This document shows positions 48,253-59,767 of a DNA stretch of 64,000 nt, one piece after another. This DNA comes from Pieris napi (Eukaryota > Arthropoda > Insecta > Lepidoptera > Pieridae). The stretch's first letter is position 1. Every line of letters begins with the position of its first letter. The position numbers and the translations under genes are program-made. The notes under the pieces are model-generated. The model made no database searches. It saw only the letters and a list, made by a program, of their open reading frames with translations, and had not been told where the DNA came from. The stretch covers positions 3,670,501-3,734,500 of the forward strand of contig NC_062244.1 in NCBI RefSeq assembly GCF_905475465.1. The letters run 5' to 3'.

Positions 48253-49261
48253 GCTATACCTATATTAAAAGAACAAAGTTTAACTTGTCAATGACCTTCT
48301 TCTCTTTGAGTTTTTTTAAAGGTAACAGTTACCTTTACAAACCCTAAAATAACGCCGATATCACACTATCAGGTACAGTTTCACTTAGACTTTTTGTTAT
48401 CCCCCAATTTTGACTAGGTAAAGCAAATCATTACTAAATTTTAATAAAACTGCAATTTATTTTTTAACTAGGTCAGTTAGTTTATTTTTGTCATGGTTAA
48501 TATAGAAATTTTAATACTACCTACTTAAAGTAATATCGTCGACGATAAATTAAAAAGAAATATATGTAATTTATAAGCTAGTGCTTATGGAAAACATCGT
48601 CTTCTTAAAGTTTTTTTTGTTTTTTTTTCAATGTGTCTTAAGAGTATAGTTGAAATATATATAAGCATATTTGGGACAACTTATATAGCTATAAAGTTTG
48701 CCCATATGTGTCCATAATATTATCAGGTATTATCATATCTCAAGAGATATTTCGGTTTTTTATTAGTTGATAATCACAAATTAAAATCTTAAGTAAAATT
48801 TATCACGGTAATTATTACATCTGATAAAACAAATGACACTATGTAGAGGAAGATATTATATTTTACCACAGATTGGCCCGATTAAAAGGGTATCTGAAGA
48901 AATAATCGTTTCATTATATTTTAATTTTTTCCGTACGATAAATATCACCTTTCAAATGTTCCCAGTCATCATTATTACAGGGATTTTTGTTACTACTGCT
49001 ACTTAATTTCGTTAATCCTACGAGATCGTCATATTAAGCTTGGGGATTGATATCGCAAAATATGGTTCAAGATCTCGCGGGATTGAAATCTCGCGATTGC
49101 ATTCCCTTCTCGCAACAACTAAATATTGTGAATTTTGTGGCCCTGAAATGATTCGTGGATATAAAGTCATTATTTTATGTTAACCATCCAAATTTACCTA
49201 AATGCAAATTATCACAAGTAAACAAATTTTTGAGTCTAAGTGATGTTGTGCTGATTTAGAT

Positions 49262-49395
49262 TAGTTATGTATAGCTCTTGCTCTGTATGAACAAAACGTA
49301 CCACTGTACACATCATATCCAAACTCAGTTTGACGAATTTTTTAAATTATCATTGCTAAGACCTACAAACAGAACGATGATTACGTCAAATCTGT
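49262..49395 (+). pseudogene. NSP/MA exon-5 remnant in unit 1
   Basis: About 130 bp match the part of NSP/MA exon 5 (55985-56135) encoding PALYGQNVPLYTSFQTQFDEF. It has a stop-generating base change after the first residues, a frameshift inside the TSFQTQFDE stretch, and a deletion of about 30 bp present in the unit 2 remnant. The flanking exon sequence is gone. This is a dead gene piece, not a coding gene. Confidence 0.85.
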
Positions 49396-49399
49396 TTCC

Positions 49400-49645
49400 T
49401 CTCGCCACTGCTTTTTCATTGCGAATTTGCGAAATGGATATTCCATACACTCCGAAGGGAACATCATATCCTCAAGCGCTTGATTGGAACCCGCAAGGAA
49501 AGCGGAATCGTGGCCGCCTCCAGCAATCCTGGCGTTGCACCGTTGCATATGAGGCACAGAGAGCCGGAAATACTTGAAGCAAGGGGAAGTACGAGGCACA
49601 AGACCGAACGCGATAGAGACTCGCTGTGGAAGCCCCCTGCCCCAT
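49400..49645 (+). pseudogene. Non-LTR retrotransposon C-terminal fragment (unit 1)
   Basis: The readable segment ALDWNPQGKRNRGR followed by QQSWRCTVAYEA resembles the conserved tail of lepidopteran RTE-like LINEs (NPQGKRKRGRP...TWRR). Past a stop, a second frame continues the same motif. It is fused to the NSP/MA remnant and duplicated at 61005-61255. Confidence 0.7.
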
Positions 49646-49647
49646 CA

Positions 49648-50968
49648 AGGGTAAAAGCCGGATAGTTGCCTCGGTCGGATACATGCCCCGGTGTTTAAAA
49701 AACTATGTTAAGATTATAATTTGTATTGGCGCTTTACTACAATAAGTAGTGACTGCCTCTCAGGCCTAAATGCCAAGTAAGCCATCGGAATAGGCCCAAG
49801 TGTTTTGTCCCTGTAAGCAAAAATCTTCCGCGGCGAAACTTTGACGGGCATTATATTTATATTGGTAAGTAATTTCTATTTAATATTTTTATTACTGATC
49901 GTGGTTTCAGTCAAGTTTTTGTTTCTTTGGATGCATTAGAGTTTAAATTACACTGTTTATCATGTTTTATTGCTAAATAATTTTTATTCATTTCGCAAAT
50001 AAAAAGGGCAGGTATCCGCATCAAAAAGGATAGTCGCCCTACTTACTGTCGCGGATAGTTGCCCCTAGAGTGACTAAAAATTTCTTAACAAGCAAAGACG
50101 GATTTTATTTTTTTGATGTTTATTCGAATTTACTTTGTCTCGAACTTGTTGTAAATTAAATAAATATCTACTTCACAGTTTTATATATTTATTATAGATA
50201 AGCAAAATGCCTCATCAACATCAACTGGACAGAAAAAAGCTTAGCACTTGCCTTCGAAAAATTGAGACAAAGTTGGGATGAAAGCACAACTTTATTAATG
50301 AGAGTAAAATGGCTGGACCTCAATGGCTAAAATCCTGATATAACTTTGAGACAAGCTGAGGGTTTATCAATTGAAAGAGCGAAGGGTCTCAACAGAACAG
50401 AAGTTGCAAATTTTTTTCAAACCCTTGACAACTATTTTAACTGAGAATAATTTGCTGGACAACCCAGATAAAATATTTAACATGGATGAAAGCGGTGTTC
50501 AACTCAATAATAAAATTGGTAAAGTATTAGCTAAGAACGGTGCTAAAGCAGTTAAATCAGTTACTTCCAGTGAAAAAGGAGAAAAATTACTATTGTTTCT
50601 TAATATTTCAAATTGTACTTAATAAAAGATCTCAGTAAATTATAAAGACTGTTAAATAAATAATAAAGATTGCTCTAATTGATATAAATTTATTGCTATC
50701 CAAAATAAAAACGCACGAGGCAAGTATCCCCCGAAGCATTTTCTACGCTAGGCTACTATCCGCCACAGTAGGCAACTATCCCTTTTCTGAGAGGTGAAAT
50801 AAAACAGTATTTATTCAGAACCATTGTTAATTATGTATACAAAAATAGGCTTTTATAGAAGATAAAAGACCTAACTTGCGAGATACATACTAATTAATTT
50901 TCAGCATGTTCATATTTAAAAAATATAAAGCTTTTTCGAAAAGTGGGGCAACTATCCGGCTTTTCCCC
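49648..50968 (+). mobile_element. Degenerate pogo/Tigger-like DNA transposon
   Basis: Terminal inverted repeats 'gggtaaaagccggatagttg' (left) and 'caactatccggcttttcccc' (right) enclose about 1.3 kb. Inside is a broken DDE transposase: MDESGVQLNNKIGKVLAKNG then AVKSVTSSEKGEK (about 50480-50585), preceded in other frames by an ERAKGLNRTEVANFF-like stretch. Stops and frameshifts split it and the 3' half is missing. The unit 2 duplicate lacks this element, reading straight through 'cctcatctatgggtcac'. Confidence 0.82.
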
Positions 50969-52047
50969 TATGGGTCATTAAGTCAGTGAAGTAATACAAA
51001 TAATGGGAAATGCCACTCTTGTGAACTCAGGCAGTGTTAAACTGAATATGTCTTCACTGTAAAATTATTAAGCGTGATAGAGATATAGCCCGCGGCAGAT
51101 ATCTAATATAGATTATTTATTTATTAAGGAAACTAAACAAATACATCTCTATATAGTAAAAATAAATAAAAGTAAAACATAAAATAAACACATTGGACAT
51201 ACCTATCCATAAATAGTTTCACTGATAAAAAAGACAAAACAAAACATGACAGCACAAAATTTATAAATTAGGAGAACGACAAACAAACTTGTAGCTATAA
51301 AAAACAAGGAATATACAAGTCTTAAGACATTCATTGAGAGTTTTAACTTATTCTTAAATGATTACATGTAGATTAGATTATAGATATTAGGTTAAAGATG
51401 CCATACTGTTAATCGGTACTCGCATACCCAACCTCTTTAACACATCAGCAATTTGTAACCTTACCGCAAGGATTTCTAATAGGTACCGTGTAATAGCCCT
51501 CCTTGTCCAGCTAGGGAGCTGAGTAAAGTATTGGCAATCTAAAACTTAGCTTGTGTATCTTATCATGCGTACTATGATTAAGGGGGTGAAATTTCCTAAA
51601 GATGCCATACGAGGGTAAATCTATCGATACCCAGCTGGGGTTTGAAATATGATACATTCATGACTCACGCCTTTTGGGCCTAGGCTACCGACTGTCGTCA
51701 GGAACTGTAATTTTCATACATATTTAGTTCAAAACATTGCAAAATAACAATTACGCCCTTATCCACCTCTCACAACAAGGCTAGCCACTGCGACAAAAAA
51801 TGACTATAAACTGACTACAACGCAAATCATAATTTTCACCACAACGTCTGATTCGTTATTAAAACACTATTAATAACGGATCTATTAACTATTAAAACAC
51901 TCATCATCCAATATTAATTATAATATTACAGGGTTATCTGTGAAACCAGCAGGATGGACAGGAGATGATGGAAGATAAAAATCAAATCCTATGCTACACA
52001 GGGAAGATAAAGGGTCATTTCAGGGTAGGTAATCAAAAAGATGTATA

Positions 52048-52903
52048 TAGTCCTTTTCATGAAAGAAGTCCCCCAGACGCGGCGCTGCAATCGCATAATG
52101 TAATGTTGCCATTTATGAGTAAAAAATTTACCAATTTTATTTACATTTAGCAGATGTAATTTATCAAAATATAATATTATTTTCTGCATACTTCGATGAA
52201 ACAATATTTCTGTTATGTAAAAGTATATTTTTATTTACTTATATTAGCGGTGTTCCAACTACTTACAGGGAAAAGATGAGAAAATAGGGTAAAGAAAAGC
52301 AATACAATTTTTTATTCAGTTTTATTGCAAAATTGTTGGGTTACAATTTTTTTCGAAGTACACGCCGCTATTATACCTTCGTTGTAATTTTTGTTACAGT
52401 TTTCTCTGACACACCTGCAATTAAATTATGAACAATTAAAAATAATAGTAACTTTAAGTTTATAATGCTTATGTAATATGTAATATATGTTTTAATTTCA
52501 GTTACCTAGTTTCATCACGTTATGTATTTATTCAATTTTGTCGCCAAACCGAATTTATATCATAAATGTCCCATCAATACAGCAAAAAATTATTAAATGG
52601 CAACTCTAAAAAGAATCTGTTATGGCGGCAACTCTCTTCCGAACATTGTTTAGTGGTATTAAAACACCTTGATTCTTATGTTCCGCTTCACAGAACTCTT
52701 TTACCTTTAATATAATTTCTCGAGCCGAACTTTTTACAACTTTTGGCATAGTAATCAATCTTTAAAATGCACTAAGCTAGTTAAAAATTCACAAAAATCT
52801 ACCACAACAAACGAACTTGATAACATCGACGAATGACAACATTGCCGACCTGTCAAATTTAGTTCCAAAAATCACCGCGGGACTTCTTTCATGAAAAGCA
52901 CTA
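52048..52903. mobile_element. TA-flanked 856-bp mini-transposon
   Basis: 25-bp terminal inverted repeats start TAGTCCTTTTCATGAAAGAA (left) with TAGTGCTTTTCATGAAAGAA on the right complement. They differ at one base in the first 20 and are flanked by TA on both sides. The orthologous stretch in unit 2 (about 62319-62335) reads 'gatgtataaaacaaattg', the empty site. It is therefore a Tc1/mariner-type non-autonomous element. It carries a 47-codon open frame (52749-52606, minus). Confidence 0.9.
52606..52749 (-). CDS. Short helix-turn-helix ORF inside the mini-transposon
   Basis: 47 codons from an ATG to a stop, encoding MPKVVKSSAREIILKVKEFC, then CEAEHKNQGVLIPLNNVRKRV and a short tail. This resembles the N-terminal DNA-binding domain of Tc1/IS630-like transposases of insects (a family I recall as REIIxKVxxFFxxEKxxGxxIPLxxVxxR). 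The catalytic domain is absent. It may be an orphan first exon left by internal deletion. Expression is unknown. Confidence 0.5.
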   Translation of the reverse strand: MPKVVKSSAREIILKVKEFCEAEHKNQGVLIPLNNVRKRVAAITDSF

Positions 52904-53460
52904 TAAAACAAAAATTGATTGAATTAAGTCTTAAAAATTTGAATAAATATCATATTATAAGCTTCATAACCAAATTATTCAACTATATATAAGAAAAGCA
53001 AGAAATCCCAAATTTTGGGGTGAATCGAAAATATATTTATAGCCGTCCGTTACTATGAAAGAACTAGAGTGGGAAAGGAAAGGAATACAAAAAAACATAC
53101 CTACGTTTACAAGACCATATAGTATTAGTTACAGTAACAGACAAATCACAAGAAATGTTATAGGACTAACCTGGAAGAAGTATTGGAGCTTAAAAGAAAT
53201 CCTCGAATGAGTAAAGGTCAACTAAAGAAAAAGGTGGTGGATTCGCGCTTGCCTTACATATGGAGCACAAATTGGATTTTCCAAAACAAAACGCGCATGC
53301 CCTACCACTTAAATGGAAATGGGCTCATTATACGGACAGATGCCAGATGGTCTTAAACGGTAACCGAATGGATAATAGCGTTTCGATAAAATAACAATTA
53401 ATCAACAAAATAAGGTAGTTAAGATGACTTTTAATAAATATGAAACGTCATGGCTTACCA

Positions 53461-53580
53461 TGATAAGTCATAGAAATATCGCGCAAAAATACTAATTAAT
53501 GATTTGAAAATGATAAGATCTGATTGTTTTTTTGATAACTTTTGAATATATAAACTCGACACTAGTGGGCAAACATCAAT
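53461..53580 (+). promoter_or_regulatory. Promoter of the first NSP/MA gene: TATA box, initiator, GATA motifs
   Basis: TATATAAA at 53547-53554 is followed about 28 bp later by an initiator-like 'catcaatt' (53574-53581), with the start codon at 53593. This gives a 5' UTR of about 16 nt. Upstream are three GATA motifs: TGATAAG at 53461 and 53511, TGATAA at 53533. GATA factors commonly drive insect midgut genes (family knowledge), consistent with gut expression; this is an inference. The same elements occur in copy 2. Confidence 0.7.
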
Positions 53581-53592
53581 TAAGACCAAAAA

Positions 53593-56500
53593 ATGAAAGC
53601 TATTGTAGTCTTATTAGCCCTCGCGGCTTTGGGGAGCGCTAAGCCTCGTCTTTTTGAGACATTCCAAGACCACTTTAAACACTTTATGGACATAAACAAT
53701 GCTTTGGAAGGTGCCCATTGGAGACGACAACAGGGTCAGGGATACACTCCTAACCCAGAATACATCGAAATGTTGAACAAGTTGGGTGAGGTGGACTTCA
53801 AACAGATGTTCGCTGATTTAAAAAAGGAGTCCGAAGTACAAGACGTGAGTACCTTCTACATATATATATATTATCCTCAAAATTGTTTGCAATAAATATT
53901 TTTTAAGTATAACTGATTTGATTTGGACATTGCACAACTCCTTTCAACCTCCAAATTTAAAATGACAGTCAAAAGAAGACGGTTCAGTTACCGTTTTTCT
54001 AATTCTTATAAATAACACGCCATAGCTCCAAGCAGCAAAGGAGACTGTAGAATCACCGAATATATTACTGTAGAATAACCGATAGTGAGTCTTGTGTATC
54101 ACTAAACTTAAACTAAACTTAACTAAACTAAACTTACTTACCTAGAGTTAGAGTTTCTTGCCCGTTCTTCTCAGAACAAGGCCTCCTGGTAGTTTTGCGA
54201 ACGGATGGCGTAGTCTTGCTCTTTCGCGAATTTTGTAATTTTTTTGACATTCATAAGCATGCCCTAAGACGCATCTAAATTGAATAAACGTATTTTGATT
54301 TTGATTTTGATTGATTACCATAACGTAATGGGCTCGTATGTGTGTGGAAAGGAGTTCACAAATAAAATATATATGCACAGGTCAAATTTACAAAATATTT
54401 CTTTGATATTACCATGTTATAATATAACTGAATACTTACAGATCATTGAATATTTAGACAACCTCACGATCGACGTTGACTACTACGTCGATAATTTACA
54501 ATGGATTATCCGTAAGTTCCTACTCAATATTTTATTAATTTATTTACGCATGATAACGTCATCGTGTATAAATGTTCCGTGGCCAGCATATCAAGTAATA
54601 TAATTTTTATTAAGTTTTTTAAGCTTTACGAGATATTTGAGTTTGAGTGAAACTGAACATTAATGATATTTTTTAATTTCTAGAAAAGTTGCACGCAAAC
54701 GACACAGCCGGTATCCCCGGTGTGGATTTCCACCACAGAACTCGTCGTCACCCCATGACAGGCACCACAATGATAACATCCCTTGCGGATACCGTGAGCA
54801 TGCTTCCTATTAGACAACTCCGTGCTACTTTCAACGAAAAAATGGCCAAGAACGAATTATTCAGAACTGCCATCGAAGGACTCAAAAGCGATCGTTTTTT
54901 GACACTCTACAAGGCTCTCTGGAAGAACCAAGCATTCCTTAAAGTTAGCGATACTTTGGCTGATTATCATTTTGACCTAAAATATGTATTTGAAGAGTTG
55001 GCTTTATCTCTACTTGGTCAAAACGACCCTATCCAGGTGACATTCCAAATTCAATTTGACGAATTCGTAGACATCATTGTTAACATGGAATCACCACACT
55101 GGCTGCGTCAACTTGGGGGTTACAAGTCATTCCCTGAATTCAGGAAAAGCTTAGATGCCTTGTCAAAGACTAAGCTAATTGACCACTACCCAAGAATGAA
55201 CGCGGCTAGTCCTGCTTTTGCAAAGGTGAGTTGCGTCATAAGTTAAATAGTAGTCGTTAGCTTACCTTTTAATACTTATATATAAAGTAATAATATTAAT
55301 ATATTTCTCTATTTACTTATTAATTTACGAATCTTCTTCCAGGTTGATAGATTCTTGAAAAGACATGGCATCTTTGTTGCATACTGGGCTGATCGTACTG
55401 ATTTCCTCACGGGTAAGTGCTACAAAGTGTTAGTGTTTTAAACTTACCATTAATATATTAAGAGATAATTTGTTTTATATCAAGAGAGATTTGGTAAGTC
55501 TCGACTATGAATTAAAACTTCATAGCAAACAATCATTTCTAAGAAAATATTGCTCAAGCCATTTCTGATCCGCCTTTTGATTAAACTCAAAACTTACATT
55601 TACTTTATTTTGTGTTTGTAGTATGGTGAATTAATGGTATTTTTGTAAATTTCAGAATACTTCGCTAAGAACGACCACGCTATTGGCTGTAATGAGATTA
55701 TTCCAACCCAAGAATCCCACAGATCCCGCCGTCACCCATTGACAGGAACAACCATGCACACATTTTTGGCTGACACCGTCAGTCTTCTCCCAATCAGACA
55801 GCTTCAATCTCTCTTCAACGAAAAAATGGAAAACAACGCAATATTCAAAAAAGCCATTGAAGGTCTGAGAAGTGATGACTTCAAAGAAGTGTATAATGCT
55901 CTCTGGAGCGACACCGAGTGGTTGAACCTCGTCGATGAGCTGAGGACCAAATATGACTTTGATCTTAAATACGTTATTGAAGAACTAGCTCCTGCTCTGT
56001 ATGGACAAAACGTACCACTGTACACATCATTCCAAACTCAATTTGACGAATTTTTTGAAATCGTCATTGCAAAGGCAGGAGACACTATCAACGGCTTACT
56101 TGAGGCCTACAAACAAAACGGTGCCTTCAAGACTAGCTTGGACACCCTTGACAACACAGTTTTCATCCAGCTCTACCAAGACTTGCGCAAGCTTCTAGTT
56201 TTCGAAACAGTTAGTATGCGTTAATATAATAATTAAGAGTTACTTCATTTGTGTAGCATTGGATCCTAAGACATATAACCCAAGAAGTATTTTCTTAATA
56301 ACACTATGTATATATTTTCAGCTTGATGCCTACTTGAAGCGCAACGACGTCTATGTTCCCTACTACATCGACAGATTCGAATATCTGACATGTATGTATC
56401 TTATATTAAATACCATATTTTTATTTACTTCAATTCTCTTTGTCTTTATCTGTTAATGGAAAAACATTTTCACATAATGACTTGGTGAACTGCGTTGTTC

Positions 56501-56876
56501 GAAGTACTAAAAATCCTTTCTTGCAGATCGTTTAAACACAAACGTGACCGCAGTCGGAGATCTTGAAATTAAGAAGCAGTCTGCAAGTACCCGTCAAGAT
56601 GTCACACCGAGTGGCACCACCCTGGCAGACTTCCTTGCTGACGTTGTCGATATTCTACCAAAATCGGAATTGGCGGCTTTATACACGAAGAAAATGTCAG
56701 AAAACACTGTATTCTCGAACGCTGTTAATTCGTTGACAAGTGCCGAAGGAAAGAAAATGTACAACGACCTTTGGGAAAACAGAACTTTCCAGGCTGTTGC
56801 AAACGCATACGCCAACTTCGACTTTAACTTTAGATACATTTTCGAAACCTTCGTGCCTGCTCTTTACGGACAGTAA
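53593..56876 (+). CDS. Three-domain nitrile-specifier/major-allergen family protein, copy 1
   Basis: Members of this insect-allergen-repeat family are secreted midgut proteins; in Pieris, NSP redirects glucosinolate hydrolysis to nitriles while MA paralogs have related roles. Exons: 53593-53844, 54442-54511, 54684-55225, 55343-55412, 55656-56209, 56322-56391, 56527-56876; total 1908 nt, giving 635 aa (published NSP is about 630). The signal peptide is MKAIVVLLALAALGSA. Each domain has a FLADTVSLLPIRQLQSLFNE-type block and a DFDLKYVIEELAPALYGQ-type block; the third reads FLADVVDILPKSELAAL. Three 70-nt exons separate the larger ones in the same phase. The domain-3 C terminus is truncated right after ALYGQ, as exon 7 ends there. 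A poly(A) signal AATAAA follows at 56918. NSP versus MA cannot be decided by eye, so no symbol is given. Confidence 0.9.
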
Positions 56877-56917
56877 TCTGTTAGTTAATAAGTGTTGTAA
56901 AAATATTGTAATATTGG

Positions 56918-56928
56918 AATAAATAAAA
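56918..56928 (+). terminator. Poly(A) signal of NSP/MA copy 1
   Basis: Overlapping AATAAA hexamers (56918-56923 and 56922-56927) lie about 42 nt after the stop codon, giving a short 3' UTR. Confidence 0.8.
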
Positions 56929-57181
56929 ATTTTGAAAACATTTTCTTGTTTGTTTATTTTACACGTCTTGTGGAGGGAATGCCAAGCCAGAATGGAGATT
57001 GCTTACAAGTGTTAGCTTTTAATATTTATATAATTTAATTCTAAACATTTTTATGAAACATATTCTTAAGAATCTTGCTACAAGTGCGCATGTGCAATAG
57101 TTACTCATTTGACTCTTTCGGTTGTTTACGAATTGACTCGAACAACTGCCCGAAGTAGGGTGGTCGGGTCGGAGTAGGGAA

Positions 57182-57575
57182 TCTTATATATATATAATGA
57201 AAATGGTCTTCGTTTGAGGCTCAATCACGCCTAAACCACTGATCGTATCGACATGAAACTACCACCATTCGATGCGAAATTTTTCCTAGATGGTTTATGG
57301 CTATTTATTAATTAATAATTATTAATTAATTCCAACGTTCCTTCATTTTTTTATTTCTGTTTTACTTTGATGAAAATTTTTCCCGCTAATAAAAACAAAA
57401 GAGGCTTCCTAGAACCTCTAAACGTCAACATCTGTTAAAAACTCGATTTTCGAAATATTTCAATTTTCTTAGCGGGAAGTTAAAAAGAAGAATAATAAAA
57501 ATATGAAAAAAAATAAAATAATGAAACATAAAATTTATTTTAATTCGTCCAGCAAAGCGGGCGCGAAACGGCTAG
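57182..57575 (+). mobile_element. Non-autonomous Helitron-like element
   Basis: Second copy of the element at 43216-43569: TC start, shared core 'ccactgatcgtatcgacatg', end 'gcgggcgcgaaacggctag' in CTAG. It has short insertions around 57318 and 57525 compared with the first copy. Confidence 0.7.
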
Positions 57576-57589
57576 TAGCTTATAAAAGA

Positions 57590-57725
57590 GGTTGCATGCG
57601 CACGGGCAATTCCTTTATTCAAGTTTCAAGTCATACAGTTTACGTAAAATCAGTGTGTGAATTATAGTGAATCAAGTCATCATTGGAGTGTTTAATTTCC
57701 TACCCTAAGAACTAGATCAAATAGC
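57590..57725 (+). repeat. Interspersed repeat shared with 37605-37740
   Basis: Reverse-complement partner of the intronic repeat in nardilysin: 'catgcgcacgggcaattcct', then 'cctaccctaagaactagatc'. It follows a Helitron-like element immediately. Function unknown. Confidence 0.6.
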
Positions 57726-58399
57726 CCTTACAAATCAGAAGTAGGTTCGAACGGCGGTTGTGGCAGCGAGTGTTAAATGATGAGTTTAACATTGATTAAT
57801 TAAAGTGAAGAAGGAGAAGAAGAGTTTAAAATCTTTCAGTTTCATGGGTATTGAAGTAATAATAAAATGCTTCAAATAGTCGTTGATTTGTAGGTCAATT
57901 TTTTTTACCACTCGTATAAACCGCAGGTATTAATAGTTATGAATTTTATGTTGTGAGCAATGCGACATGGTGATAATGGCAGCCGACTTTGGCGCCATTT
58001 GGCACTTTGACATAGTGAAATGCATTGAATATTATTATTAACAGTGAATTTGCTATGAATAGTCGTATATTTGTAAATCTATTAATGATTAACATTAATA
58101 ATGGAATGGAATGAAAATATAGATACCTATATTTTGTTGCTGTATTATTCAAATAAGTTCAGGGATTGCTTTTAAAACATGTACAGAAATTAAGATAAAG
58201 CTAAGCGACAGGTCGTAATACGGCCTTTATCAAACTGGGAACGGTAAAAAAATAAATATCCAGAACTGTAGGACTGGTCATTTGTGCACTGTCCTAGGCT
58301 GTGCATTTTGCCCGTTAAAATATAATTGATTTTGCTTTGATTTTCTATATCTTAACATAAGAACAACAAACGAGTCCTCTACAGCAAATTTATAATCAA

Positions 58400-58625
58400 C
58401 TAGCAAACTCGGCGAACTCCGTTTCGCCACCAGATGGCTTCGTTTTATGTAACATTTCGTTTGGTTATCCCGCTTTTCTGTTGAAATTTTCCCTGAATTT
58501 TCTTTGCTATAAGACCTCACGGAGCCCGAGACCTTTCCAACGAATGCAAAACCGTGGAAATCGGTTCCTGCGTTCTGGAGTTATAGCGTCAGGCAGGAAA
58601 ACCCGACTTATTTTTATATAGTAGA
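58400..58625 (-). mobile_element. Helitron-like repeat (minus orientation)
   Basis: Reads on the minus strand from 'taatctactatataaaaata' to an end in CTAG ('cgagtttgctag'). The interior 'gtctcgggctccgtgaggtc' is typical of widespread lepidopteran repeats. Terminal features fit a Helitron but no second copy in the window confirms the ends. Confidence 0.45.
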
Positions 58626-58948
58626 TTAGATTACTTCAGTCATGGGTGCTGATGGTATTTGTGATAAGTGAGCAAGGTTGCAAAGGTGATAAAGATGACC
58701 TGGTAAGATGACCCTATAGAACAACGAGACTGTAAATTTAGAGGTATTAATATTATTTAATTTTTTTTGCTTAGAGATTTAAAATAAAAAAGGAAGCAAG
58801 CATTCGCAAGTTAAGTTTTATGTAGGAATAAGTAAACCGTAGTTTAATTTTATATGCATTATGTTTTATGGGAGCATTTAAAGTTGGCATTGCTGATTAA
58901 GATACTTAATTTACTCAAATGAATTAAACTCTGCTGAATGTTAAGATA

Positions 58949-59092
58949 CAGCCTTGCGATTCTATACCTCACTTTTCGAACTCACACAGCGGTTTTCGCA
59001 TCGGCGGTCGCTCTCAAATCAGTCGTGAAGCAGTCATTTTATGATTTGGCATTCTGAAAAGGTGGGAGCTTGTAGTTTAATGTTTATCAGAA
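58949..59092. repeat. Foldback MITE copy, left arm only
   Basis: Matches the left arm of the hairpin at 26082-26311 ('acacagcggttttcgcatcg', 'gaagcagtcattttatgatt', 'tggcattctg'), then stops at 'gtagtttaatgtttatcaga'. A fragment resembling the right arm ('tagtttattgtttatcagaa' then 'tgccaaatcgtaaaatg') occurs at about 59871-59908. The copy may therefore be split by an insertion of about 780 bp. Confidence 0.6.
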
Positions 59093-59767
59093 CTTCGCGT
59101 TCATGACATTTCTTCTGCGGTCGTTATTGACTGTAATTCACTTTGGGTATATAACAAACGGTTGCTTTTTGATACAGCATAAAACAAGAATAAGTTTCAA
59201 TATCATTAACAAATCTGAAACTTCGATGTCATGTGGTGTCAGCTCTAAATAATCTATAGTCTATAGATCTGTATCTAATATTTAAGGAACATTTACTCAA
59301 ATATATAGTCAGTATTATTCGAGCATTCGTTTGTTTAATTACTCATCTCCCCGAACTTTACATGGCGACCATGCCAAAAGTGTTTAAGTGGTAATATAAA
59401 GAACGGTATCGTAATAAGAAACCGATAAAATTGCTCGGTGCAAACCGTCGAGTCGCGTCGCGTGCCATTCCTAATATGGAATAGGGAATATTGAAAATGA
59501 TAGGCATGCTTAATTAGTGAGTAAAAATGTGTAGTCTAACTGAAGAATCTATATCGTGCAGATACTTTAGTGAATTTAAAATTATATCATAAACGTGGGA
59601 TCTAGCTCAACCAAATCTTAGGAGATTGTGATCGCCCAGACGTCCTAGTGAGGCGTAAACCAAGCGTCGGTGGAAGAGGTGCGATTCCATTTGAGCACCA
59701 TAAGCATCATCGTAATGCTTATTGCATTGATTATTGTTTTGGGGCTATTAAAAATACTTTACGGCGC

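Larger units (their letters stand above)
44813..48570. other. Nardilysin 3' UTR and gene-poor spacer
   Basis: Nardilysin's 3' UTR should begin here; possible poly(A) signals are aataaa near 45077 and 45814. The rest carries the foldback element at 46022-46600, a SINE-like fragment near 46760-46870 and a perfect palindrome at 48217. Open frames at about 47373-48030 on both strands have no motif I recognise. A run of about 60 codons on the minus strand (47690-47520), preceded by an AG, could be an isolated exon or debris. I do not call it a gene. Confidence 0.5.
48572..53592. repeat. Tandem duplication unit 1: 5' flank of the first NSP/MA gene
   Basis: Homologous along most of its length to 59915-63292. 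Paired landmarks include 'acaacttatat' (48678/60010), 'gataaaacaaatgacactat' (48822/60136), the NSP/MA exon remnant, the block starting 'gtgaactcaggcagtg', and 'ggttatctgtgaaaccagc'. Compared with unit 2 it has two extra insertions, a pogo-like element and a TA-flanked element. The final 500 bp before the gene are nearly identical in both units. Confidence 0.88.

Noticed and set aside
49278..49577. 99-codon gene on plus strand (and the 73-codon equivalent at 60961)
   Set aside because: It fuses an out-of-frame NSP/MA remnant with the tail of a LINE; both parts are broken.
54689..55246. Stand-alone 185-codon allergen-domain gene
   Set aside because: It starts mid-exon and its end runs through a splice donor at 55225; it is exon 3 of the seven-exon NSP/MA gene.
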